Shown here piece by piece: positions 41,093-47,888 of a stretch of 47,888 nt of DNA. The notes under the pieces are model-generated. The model saw nothing but the letters and a program-made list of their open reading frames with translations. It was not told the DNA's origin and made no database searches. The stretch's first letter is position 1; each line of letters opens with the position of its first letter. The stretch covers positions 1 to 47,888 of the forward strand of contig JAHBWO010000011.1 in the NCBI GenBank assembly GCA_019636945.1. Reading direction: 5' to 3'. This stretch comes from Nitrospira sp. (GTDB lineage: Bacteria > Nitrospirota > Nitrospiria > Nitrospirales > Nitrospiraceae). The position numbers and the translations under genes are program-made.

Positions 41093-41650
41093 ATGATATC
41101 GACGTTGTCTCTACGCATGAGCCTCATCACGAGTCTATTGGCACTGTCCGGATGCGGACTGAACATATTTGCCAGCCCCAAATCACCGGTCGTGATCGAC
41201 GATATCGAAAGTCGTGTAGGAACGTTGGCGGTGAGCACCGATCGGAGAGTCGTCCTGGTTCGGCTTGAGAAGGATGCAGCGAGTGCGGCCGGTCGGTTTT
41301 GCGCGGAACCCCCACTCGACACGGACCAGAATGTCACCAACGCCTTAGCTGCCATCCGAGACCTCTCAAACGAGAAGATTGATGCTGGCGTGAAGGAGGA
41401 ATTGTCCCGAACCTTCTCGCAAATTTCTCACACGCTTGTCAGACGCACGCAGGGTCTTCAACTGTACAGAGCCGCCATGTACAATCTCTGCCAGAACTAT
41501 CTCAACCATGCCATCAAGGAGGAGGCCCTCCAAGAACAGGCGACGAAAATTTTGGAAATGTCGGTGAAGTTGATCGAACTGGAGCTCGCCAGGACACAAG
41601 GGAAGATAAGCAAGCCCGTTCTACATGCTCCCGCAGCGCGGCGTCCGTAG
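41093..41650 (+). CDS. Hypothetical lipoprotein
   Basis: The ATG at 41093 has TAGGAGG upstream; 185 residues. The lipobox is SLITSLLALSGCGLNIF. The mature protein is helical and charged, with CAEPPLDTDQNVTNALAAIR and a long helix ending ELELARTQGKIS. Three further Cys residues are spread through it. No family is recognised; it is likely an envelope lipoprotein. It converges on the radical SAM gene. Confidence 0.65.
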   Translation: MISTLSLRMSLITSLLALSGCGLNIFASPKSPVVIDDIESRVGTLAVSTDRRVVLVRLEKDAASAAGRFCAEPPLDTDQNVTNALAAIRDLSNEKIDAGVKEELSRTFSQISHTLVRRTQGLQLYRAAMYNLCQNYLNHAIKEEALQEQATKILEMSVKLIELELARTQGKISKPVLHAPAARRP

Positions 41651-41837
41651 ATCTTGCACGAGCCCGATGGTTGCTCTTGTATCTGTTGGTCGAGTGGTCT
41701 GAGTGGAGAGTGGTTGTATTGGATGGTGCCTACGGCAAAGGCCTGTTACCTGCACGAGCGTGCCCCTCTGGGTGGCGATGGTTGTGACGGCATCTGGATG
41801 CCTAGCCCAGAACTACAGAGGAACACCCGCGTGCAAC

Positions 41838-43472
41838 CTACCGGGGCTGTACCATCGGCAACTCGCGTACCCCCTCTGCGGCTTGCTGAATCCGCAATCG
41901 TTCGAGCCGTGAGGCTTCAAACACATTGTGCAGCATCTCATCCGCCACCTGGGTCAGTTGTGCCGCCGCATCTTTCATGTCGGCGTGCTCGACCAAGCGT
42001 GAGACGACTTCGGCCTTGGTCGCGCCCTTCTTCTGACCCATGAACGGTTTCAGGAGAAGATAGAGCACATCTCTGATCGGCATATACCGAAAGAAGCGGC
42101 GGAGGAGTTGAAAGGTCTGGCGGGGGTAATGGATGAGCTTGTAGCCAAAGAGCTTCTTGATTCCGGCCTGTCTGACTCGGTTGATGGTTTCGCCTGATAA
42201 GCAGGTCGGGTCGATTTCCGAACATTTAAAGTACTTGTACCAATCCGTGGTTTCGTTCACCAGACCGCGTTTGACGTATTCCTGCCACAACGGTGTCCCC
42301 CGATAGACGCAGAGCCGGTTGAACCCGAAGGTATCAAGGGGGAGCCTCGACGCGAAGTCGAAGGTGGCCTCCATATCCTCAATCGTCTCATCCGGATTGC
42401 CCACCGTGAAGAATCCATGCACAATCTCCACGCCGGCCTTCTTCGCGTTTTTGACGGCGGTCGTCACCTGATCCAGCGTCTGTTCCTTCTTCAAGCGATC
42501 GAGGATCTTCTGGCTGCCGCTCTCGATCCCAAACATCATCGCGCCGCAATTGGCCTTGGCCATGGCTGGAAACAGATGTTGAGCGACCGAATCGACACGC
42601 CCCTCAATGCCCCACCTGATCGACAGCTTGGCCTCCATGATGCCGTTGCAAATCGCTTCGATTCGTTTGGGTTGGAGTAAAAAGTGATCATCGACGAACC
42701 CGACGGACTCGTAGCCGAGTGCTTCAAGATGCTTGAGCTCCGCCACCACATGCTGTGGACTTCGGGCACGCCACTTCCCTTCATTGAAGATCGGGATATC
42801 ACAGAAGATGCAAGGCCAGGGACATCCCCGAGAGGTCTGCATCGTCGTGAATCGTCTCATGGAGAGTACCACCGGAACATCCAGCGGCATGGACTCGACA
42901 TAGTCGAGCTCCAGACTCTCTCGATCCGGGAACGGCCACTGATCCAACTGCCGTTCCGTTGGGCGGTTAGGATTCTGGACGACCTGCCCGTCCTTCATCC
43001 AGGTCAAACTGGCGACGGTTTGCGGATTCTCCAAGTTCGCGAGCAGATCGAGCAGCAACTGCTCGCCGTCGCCACGACACACAAAATCAACTTCGGGACA
43101 TTGTAATTTCACCAACGAAGCATTCAAGCTGGCGAACACGCCGCCGAAGGCAAGCTTTACTTTTTGGTTGGTCGCGCGAATCTCTCGCGCCAGCATCTTG
43201 GCGTAGGGATAGCTCGTGGTACTGAGAAAACTAAGACCGACGAGCGCCGGTTGTTCTTGGTTGATCCGGTCGATGATGACCTGGTTCGGGGTATCGGGAT
43301 TGGCCTGATCGAACAGCACACAGTCGTGCCCTGCCTGCTTGATCACGGATGACAAGGACATGATGCCAATGGGAGGGAACCCCATCACACGAACATTGCC
43401 GTTGGCGGCGCGCGTTTTAGCAGGCAACGCGTAGAACTGTGGATCACGAACATGGATGAGGAAAACTCGCAG
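41838..43472 (-). CDS. B12-binding-domain radical SAM protein, probable CTG start
   Basis: From CTG at 43470-43472 the product is 544 residues and begins LRVFLIHVRDPQFYALPAKT, just as relatives begin MRVFLIHVRDPQFYALP. AAGGAG stands five bases before this CTG, and no ATG/GTG is available until the TTG at 43427, which would cut off 15 conserved residues. The N-terminal 150 residues form a B12-binding-type Rossmann domain (PIGIMSLSSVIKQAGHDCVLFD, GGVFASLN). The radical SAM core has SRGCPWPCIFCDIP (Cx3Cx2C), GFVDDHFLLQP and SGSQKILDRLKKEQT. The C-terminus is helical. Reaction unknown; methylations and ring changes are typical. Confidence 0.88.
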   Translation of the reverse strand: MRVFLIHVRDPQFYALPAKTRAANGNVRVMGFPPIGIMSLSSVIKQAGHDCVLFDQANPDTPNQVIIDRINQEQPALVGLSFLSTTSYPYAKMLAREIRATNQKVKLAFGGVFASLNASLVKLQCPEVDFVCRGDGEQLLLDLLANLENPQTVASLTWMKDGQVVQNPNRPTERQLDQWPFPDRESLELDYVESMPLDVPVVLSMRRFTTMQTSRGCPWPCIFCDIPIFNEGKWRARSPQHVVAELKHLEALGYESVGFVDDHFLLQPKRIEAICNGIMEAKLSIRWGIEGRVDSVAQHLFPAMAKANCGAMMFGIESGSQKILDRLKKEQTLDQVTTAVKNAKKAGVEIVHGFFTVGNPDETIEDMEATFDFASRLPLDTFGFNRLCVYRGTPLWQEYVKRGLVNETTDWYKYFKCSEIDPTCLSGETINRVRQAGIKKLFGYKLIHYPRQTFQLLRRFFRYMPIRDVLYLLLKPFMGQKKGATKAEVVSRLVEHADMKDAAAQLTQVADEMLHNVFEASRLERLRIQQAAEGVRELPMVQPR

Positions 43473-43618
43473 ACAAACTCCTTGATCCGATCTCGATCAC
43501 ACACGGAGGGAATGTTGACGGAGTGAGTGAAAGGAACTAGGAAAGGAACAGGAACATCTAACTCGATGAAGACACCGTACCATCCGCCAATTCCCCTGTC
43601 AACGACGATGAGACGAGA

Positions 43619-45030
43619 TGTAGCTAGCACATCATCTGTCCGCTTTTTGTAGCCCGTGATCTGTCCGGTTTAGGGTGCGCCCTCAAGGAGGGCCATCATG
43701 ACACGGGCGACAGTCCTACAGGAGGTGAGACGGATGCGATTTGAAGAGCTGTACGAGCGGCGACACCGGCGAGAACTCACGATGAGGGAAGCCGCAGAGA
43801 TCTTGGGGGTGACCGAGCGGACCTTTCGCCGCTGGAGTACCCGCTATGAAACCGACGGGGTGGCGGGCTTGAAGGATCAGCGGCTCGGGCGGGCTTCAGC
43901 GCGCGCGGTTCCGGTCGACGAGGTTCTGCAGATGGTCACACTGTATGAGAGCCGCTACACCGGCTGGACTGTGAAGCACTTCCATGAGCACTGGCAACAG
44001 GAGCATGGCGGGACGCGCTCCTATACGTGGACGAAGAAGAAGCTCCACGCGGCGGGCCAGGTTACCCGTGCCCCTCGCCGTGGGGCGCATCGCAAGAAGC
44101 GGCCTCGCAAACCGTTGCCCGGCATGATGCTCCATCAAGATGGCTCGACCCATGAATGGGTGCCGGGCTACCAGTGGGATCTCATTGTGACGATGGATGA
44201 TGCGACGAATGTGCTCTACTCGGCCTTCTTCGTCGAGGAAGAAGGGACCATGAGCAGCTTCCACGGTCTGCGGGAGGTCATTGAGGCGCAGGGGCTGTTT
44301 AGCTCACTCTATGTCGATCGCGGCTCGCATTATTGGTATACCGCCGAAGCTGGAGGCAAGGTGGACAAGGCGCGACTGACGCAGGTCCATCGGGCCTTGC
44401 AGCAATTGGGCATCACGCTGATTGCCGCCTATTCGCCGGAAGCGCGGGGTCGGTCAGAGCGCGCCTTCCGCACGTTGCAAAATCGGCTGCCCAAAGAGCT
44501 GGCGGTAGCCGGGATCACGGACATGGCCGCGGCCAATGCGTGGCTCCGTACCCAATTCGTCCCGGCCTACAACCAGCGGTTTGCGGTCCCTGCCACAGAA
44601 CCCGGCACCGCGTTTGTCCCCTGGGTGGGAGCCAATCTGGCCGATGTGCTCTGTGTGCAGGAGGCCCGCGTCGTCGCCAACGACAATACGGTGCGGTATC
44701 AAGGCCGGAGTCTCCAAATTCCGCCCGACTCGCATCGATTCCATTATGTGAAGGCAACCGTGCGAGTCCACGAGTATCCGGATGGAACCTTGGCGGTATT
44801 CCATGGCCCTCGGTGCTTGGCGCGCTATGATGCGGAGGGCCAGCTGATCGACCCCGAGGGTGAGTCCGGGCACCAGAAGGACTCGACCGTTCGGTCACGC
44901 GACCGTCCGATCGTCGTCCCTCGGGCAACTGTGCACGAAAGAATTTCGGCACGGGGGTGAAAACCAGGGAGCGGCAACACCGGACAGATCATGTGCTACA
45001 TACACCGGACAACTTAACTTGCTATCTACA
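43619..45030 (+). mobile_element. ISNCY/IS1202-like insertion sequence, complete
   Basis: The element is 1412 bp with ends TGTAGCTAGCA and (reverse) TGTAGATAGCA. Both subterminal regions repeat CTGTCCG words, probably transposase sites. A 16-bp direct duplication CGACGATGAGACGAGA stands at 43603-43618 and 45031-45046. Long duplications of this size are a mark of IS1202-type elements. It carries one intact transposase. Confidence 0.9.
43698..44960 (+). CDS. ISNCY-family (IS1202-like) transposase
   Basis: The product is 420 residues with AAGGAGG before the ATG. The N-terminal helix-turn-helix (MREAAEILGVTERTFRRW) is followed by the DDE domain: GMMLHQDGSTHEWVPG (first Asp), FSSLYVDRGSHYW (second Asp) and AYSPEARGRSERAFRTLQNR (Glu region), a typical ISNCY series. 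It looks complete. The element lies between the radical SAM gene and the acidic-protein gene and may have separated either from upstream signals. Confidence 0.93.
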   Translation: MTRATVLQEVRRMRFEELYERRHRRELTMREAAEILGVTERTFRRWSTRYETDGVAGLKDQRLGRASARAVPVDEVLQMVTLYESRYTGWTVKHFHEHWQQEHGGTRSYTWTKKKLHAAGQVTRAPRRGAHRKKRPRKPLPGMMLHQDGSTHEWVPGYQWDLIVTMDDATNVLYSAFFVEEEGTMSSFHGLREVIEAQGLFSSLYVDRGSHYWYTAEAGGKVDKARLTQVHRALQQLGITLIAAYSPEARGRSERAFRTLQNRLPKELAVAGITDMAAANAWLRTQFVPAYNQRFAVPATEPGTAFVPWVGANLADVLCVQEARVVANDNTVRYQGRSLQIPPDSHRFHYVKATVRVHEYPDGTLAVFHGPRCLARYDAEGQLIDPEGESGHQKDSTVRSRDRPIVVPRATVHERISARG

Positions 45031-45240
45031 CGACGATGAGACGAGAAAGATCACTCGTGAGATAGGCGGCACAAAATCGTTGGGGCGCTCAGGGATCAGG
45101 AGCCGAGTGGATTTTCAGGAGAACCGCTCATGTGGTTGTGTCGGCCACGCGAACAATCCCGCTCTGACCGCAATCGGCGTGAAGCCACTGCCAACGTATC
45201 GAAGGACTCACCTAGGCATCGTGGGGGCTATCACCCTCCG

Positions 45241-45438
45241 TTACTTGGGAGGATGCGGATCCACAGGACTGTCGTCTTGCTCCTCATCGGATTCGTCCTC
45301 AGTAGTTTCTCCTTTTGAAAGCAGCTCTTCTATCTGCGCTTCCTGGCAAGTCAAATCGTTTGTATTAAGCGCCGGTTCGCCGATCTCACTGGGTTCGAGA
45401 CTCTTGCCTGCGCTTGCATCTTGACGACTCTCGTTCAT
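45241..45438 (-). CDS. Small acidic hypothetical protein
   Basis: The frame has 65 codons; ATG at 45436-45438 with GGAG eleven bases upstream. The product is very acidic (the stretch ELLSKGETTEDESDEEQDDS) and likely disordered. It follows two other small genes on the same strand (45475-46144), all with short spacers, so one transcript is possible. No family is recognised. Confidence 0.4.
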   Translation of the reverse strand: MNESRQDASAGKSLEPSEIGEPALNTNDLTCQEAQIEELLSKGETTEDESDEEQDDSPVDPHPPK

Positions 45439-45474
45439 CTCCGAGCTCCGATCCTGTCTTCTACGATGATGGCA

Positions 45475-45819
45475 TCACTCCCATGTGCGATGCACCTCGC
45501 TCACATGCTCCACTCCGTCAGTCTTGTTGATGACCCATTGCACGCCGTCCGGAATCTCGACGACTTTCAAATCTGCGGCATGGCCGTTGGCCGCTGCCCG
45601 CAGTTCTTCCACGACCTGCACGAGCCTCTCATCATCCCGTGGAATGAGCGCTCCACATCGATTCAAGCTCGGTTCCTCTGGTCCCGCTGCGAGCGGCCAA
45701 TACGCGCCCCGGTCAATCTCTTGTAGTGCCTCCGCCTGCCCAAGCTCGCGTAATCGGATGAACGCTTTATGACTCACGAAAAACTGTTCATAGCTCTTAT
45801 TGATAACGATCTTTTTCAT
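45475..45819 (-). CDS. Conserved hypothetical protein
   Basis: The ATG at 45817-45819 has AAGGAGA upstream; 114 residues. It begins MKKIVINKSYEQFFVSHKAF and ends with a conserved block, IPRDDERLVQVVEELRAAAN followed by LKVVEIPDGVQWVINKTDGV. I know this block from small proteins of unknown function in diverse bacteria and phages, but no name. It lacks signal or membrane segments, so is cytosolic. A gap of 82 bp separates it from the CsbD-like gene. Confidence 0.65.
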   Translation of the reverse strand: MKKIVINKSYEQFFVSHKAFIRLRELGQAEALQEIDRGAYWPLAAGPEEPSLNRCGALIPRDDERLVQVVEELRAAANGHAADLKVVEIPDGVQWVINKTDGVEHVSEVHRTWE

Positions 45820-45901
45820 CTCACGTCTCCTTCGTATTGCGCCTTCGTCATCATCAACTGGCCAACAGGACGTCGGATGCAAGGACGGTCGACAATGGCC
45901 G

Positions 45902-46144
45902 TTAGGACGCCGGCGCCGGATCCTTATATCCGATATAGTTTCCTGACCAGTGGCAATACCGTCGATTGGCCCACGTGCGCACTTCCTCTTTCTGCAATTC
46001 TCCATACCGCCGCTGAATGACCGACCCGAACGTCGCCAAATCCCCACGGATCTCCAGCAAGTCCTCCGCAGTAATCTTTGACCAGTAATCCTTGAGCGGC
46101 GTTTTCAATTGATCCCAAAATTGCCCGAACTGTTCCTGGTTCAT
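45902..46144 (-). CDS. CsbD-like stress protein
   Basis: The ATG at 46142-46144 has AAAGGAGA upstream; 80 residues. It starts MNQEQFGQFWDQLKTPLKDY with the CsbD-type WxxLKxxxKxxWxKxT pattern, then LLEIRGDLATFGSVIQRRYG, matching the second CsbD half. The C-terminus is a Trp/Tyr-rich tail not usual for CsbD. CsbD proteins rise with general stress, but their role is not settled. It is the first of three small genes on this strand, facing away from nhaA. Confidence 0.65.
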   Translation of the reverse strand: MNQEQFGQFWDQLKTPLKDYWSKITAEDLLEIRGDLATFGSVIQRRYGELQKEEVRTWANRRYCHWSGNYIGYKDPAPAS

Positions 46145-46577
46145 ACGATTCTCCTTTACCATGATGTGGGGAAACCACCATCTGCCCAAGCCCCACCTTC
46201 GCGCTCAAGGCTCGTGGACAGAACGGACTTCTGGCGTAGAAGCGGCGGACACTAGGGAATCAGACGCGCAGGAAGAGGAGGGACGCGCGAGAGATGGGAT
46301 AGTCGGCGTGGCTCAATACGTCACGTTCACCCTACAGGGCCAACCAAGGGTGTGTCAATGGAGTCCATTGTGAATGCCTACGCGATTGATGGGTAACCGC
46401 CACCGGAGATGAATTCATTGTTGACAATGTTACGGAGTAGGAAGGTTCTGTCACCGCAACGCTATGGTATTGTCTTGACGGTCGAGATGTGAACAGAGTG
46501 TACGTACAACAGGTTGGGAATCTCGCAGCCCAGACAATTCCAGAACTTTATGTACCGAACGCATCGGCACTGGCTCA
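46145..46577. other. Divergent promoter region before nhaA and the CsbD-like gene
   Basis: No gene is supported over these 430 bp. There is ATGAATTCAT (46413-46422), a short palindrome, followed by TTGACA at 46425-46430. The -10 for this TTGACA is not convincing. Both flanking genes read away from here, so their promoters should lie inside. Confidence 0.3.
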
Positions 46578-47768
46578 ATGATTAGCAGTATTCGCACATT
46601 CCTCAGGCTAGAGTCCGCCAGCGGCATTCTGCTGATTCTTGCCGCAGCCCTCGCCATGTTGTGCGCCAATACCGATCTGAAGCATCTGTATGAGAGCCTC
46701 CTGCAAATCCCAGCCGGAGTTCAGTTTGGGGAGTTTCAGATTCAGAAACCCCTTCTCCTCTGGATCAACGATGGCCTGATGGTACTGTTTTTCTTTGTGG
46801 TCGGGATGGAGTTGAAACGGGAACTCCTGGAGGGGGAACTATCCGATCTGTCGAATGTGGGGCTTCCGGCACTGGGCGCGCTCGGTGGGATGGTGGTTCC
46901 CGGATTCATCTATTGGTGGGGCAATTATGATAATCCCGCCGGCATGGCCGGCTGGGCCATTCCTATCGCCACCGTCACGGCATTTTCCTTGGGCATTCTC
47001 TCTTTGTTGGGTCAGCGGGTTCCTCTTTCACTGAAGATATTTCTGGTATCACTCGCTATTTTCGATGATGTCGGCGCCATTCTGATTATTGCCTTCTTCT
47101 TTTCCGCTCATCTCTCCGCGACGATGATGTGGACCGCGGGCCTCTGTCTTGTGGTTCTCTTCTTTCTTAACCGCAATGGCGTGACGGCCATCCCCCTCTA
47201 TGCCTTAGTCGGTCTCGTGATGTGGACTGCGGTGTTAAAATCAGGCGTGCACGCCACTCTAGCCGGTGTCCTTCTGGCGATGTTTATTCCCCTCACGGAT
47301 GGAAGAAACAAGACCCATTCACCGCTTCGGTCCCTGGAGCAGGAACTTCACACGGCAGTGGCTTTTGTCACCTTGCCCCTGTTTGCCTTCTTCAATGCTG
47401 GAATCTCCCTGAGTGAGGTATCCCTGGAAAGTCTCATGCACCCAGTCTCCCTGGGCATCACGCTAGGATTGTTTTTGGGAAAGCCGCTCGGAGTCTTTTT
47501 GTTCTCCATGGCTGGAATCATGCTGGGGATTGCCCGTCTGCCGATGGGGGTCACAGCGATTCAGCTGTATGGAGTCGCCATCCTGTGTGGAATCGGGTTT
47601 ACCATGAGTCTATTTATCGGTGGCCTCGCCTTTGAGGAAGTGCAGCGACCCGCGTTGTTCGATGAGCGCATCGGGATTCTCCTCGGATCGCTCCTCTCGG
47701 CAATGGTCGGATATCTGGTACTCTGGCTGACACTCGGCAAAACCACGTCACGAGCACACACAGATTAA
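46578..47768 (+). CDS. nhaA: Na+/H+ antiporter NhaA
   Basis: The product is 396 residues, typical of NhaA, with about 11-12 transmembrane helices. The ion-binding aspartate pair is in SLAIFDDVGAILIIAFF, and WINDGLMVLFFFVVGMELKRELLEGEL in the N-terminal third is diagnostic (given in parts here by family knowledge). It exports Na+ in exchange for two H+ across the inner membrane and gives salt and alkali tolerance. There is no strong ribosome site before the ATG. About 120 bp of non-coding DNA follow to the window end. Confidence 0.96.
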   Translation: MISSIRTFLRLESASGILLILAAALAMLCANTDLKHLYESLLQIPAGVQFGEFQIQKPLLLWINDGLMVLFFFVVGMELKRELLEGELSDLSNVGLPALGALGGMVVPGFIYWWGNYDNPAGMAGWAIPIATVTAFSLGILSLLGQRVPLSLKIFLVSLAIFDDVGAILIIAFFFSAHLSATMMWTAGLCLVVLFFLNRNGVTAIPLYALVGLVMWTAVLKSGVHATLAGVLLAMFIPLTDGRNKTHSPLRSLEQELHTAVAFVTLPLFAFFNAGISLSEVSLESLMHPVSLGITLGLFLGKPLGVFLFSMAGIMLGIARLPMGVTAIQLYGVAILCGIGFTMSLFIGGLAFEEVQRPALFDERIGILLGSLLSAMVGYLVLWLTLGKTTSRAHTD

Positions 47769-47888
47769 CGAGTCCGAGCCTCCCTCATCGCCACTCCGTT
47801 CATCAGATCAAAAACTGTAATAACCCAGCGGAAGCTATCGCAATCTAAGCATCTTGTTGACCATTCAAGCGTCAGTCAATCATACAGT

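Noticed and set aside
43385..43630. Reverse-strand 81-codon frame overlapping the radical SAM start
   Set aside because: It is out of frame with the conserved N-terminus of the radical SAM protein and runs through the IS target duplication.

Overview
The window is a stretch of bacterial chromosome with mid-50s GC. I infer a member of Nitrospirota, most likely Nitrospira. The reasons are the overall gene mix (ClpB, ComM, bactofilin, Kup, NhaA, transketolase and many small exported lipoproteins), recurring intergenic CGTGAAGCGTATCTCG / TTCACG repeats, and a GGATG...CATCC repeat of a type I associate with that genus. The assignment rests on recalled family resemblance, not on a search. No rRNA, tRNA or CRISPR array was seen.

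Layout. 1-9.9 kb: the 3' end of clpB, a small hypothetical, comM with a small membrane protein, a secreted unknown, a stand-alone Lrp/AsnC ligand-binding domain, a Gfo/Idh/MocA oxidoreductase, a dienelactone-hydrolase-like protein that has lost its nucleophile, an IS481 element carrying a nonsense mutation, a DUF423 membrane protein and a bactofilin. 10.1-14.2 kb: a Tat-exported flavin amine oxidase followed at close spacing by pxpB-pxpA-pxpC (5-oxoprolinase). 14.3-21.9 kb: two matching sigma-54 promoter regions, each with an upstream inverted repeat, which lead into a nuclease-domain gene and a patatin-like phospholipase; then an IS3 remnant, a lipoprotein, a phospholipase-C-like phosphoesterase and another lipoprotein. 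22-30 kb: kup, a kinase-methyltransferase fusion, a patatin-like lipoprotein whose middle third is scrambled by compensating frameshifts, a second dienelactone hydrolase with an intact nucleophile, an outer-membrane barrel candidate and a nuclease-fold protein with a destroyed active site.

30-38.5 kb: small membrane and secreted proteins, a divergent GlxA-type regulator/monooxygenase pair, a 33-residue zinc-ribbon micro-ORF, then a plasmid-style partition module. The module has a small ORF, an IncC-like ParA and a KorB-like ParB, all overlapping by ATGA. Two near-identical perfect palindromes with the core TGTTGGACATGTCCAACA follow it, and then a complete IS1380 element. 38.6-47.9 kb: transketolase, a lipoprotein, a B12-binding radical SAM enzyme that appears to start at CTG, a complete ISNCY/IS1202-like element with a 16-bp target duplication, three small genes including a CsbD-like one, and nhaA.

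How the parts may work together. The housekeeping genes are separate units. The clear operons are amine oxidase-pxpBAC (nitrogen and pyroglutamate salvage), comM plus the small membrane gene, and the parA-parB cassette. The most unusual features are the partition module with its candidate centromere palindromes, the paired sigma-54 promoters with matched enhancer sites, and two enzyme-fold proteins that have lost their catalytic residues while keeping intact reading frames.
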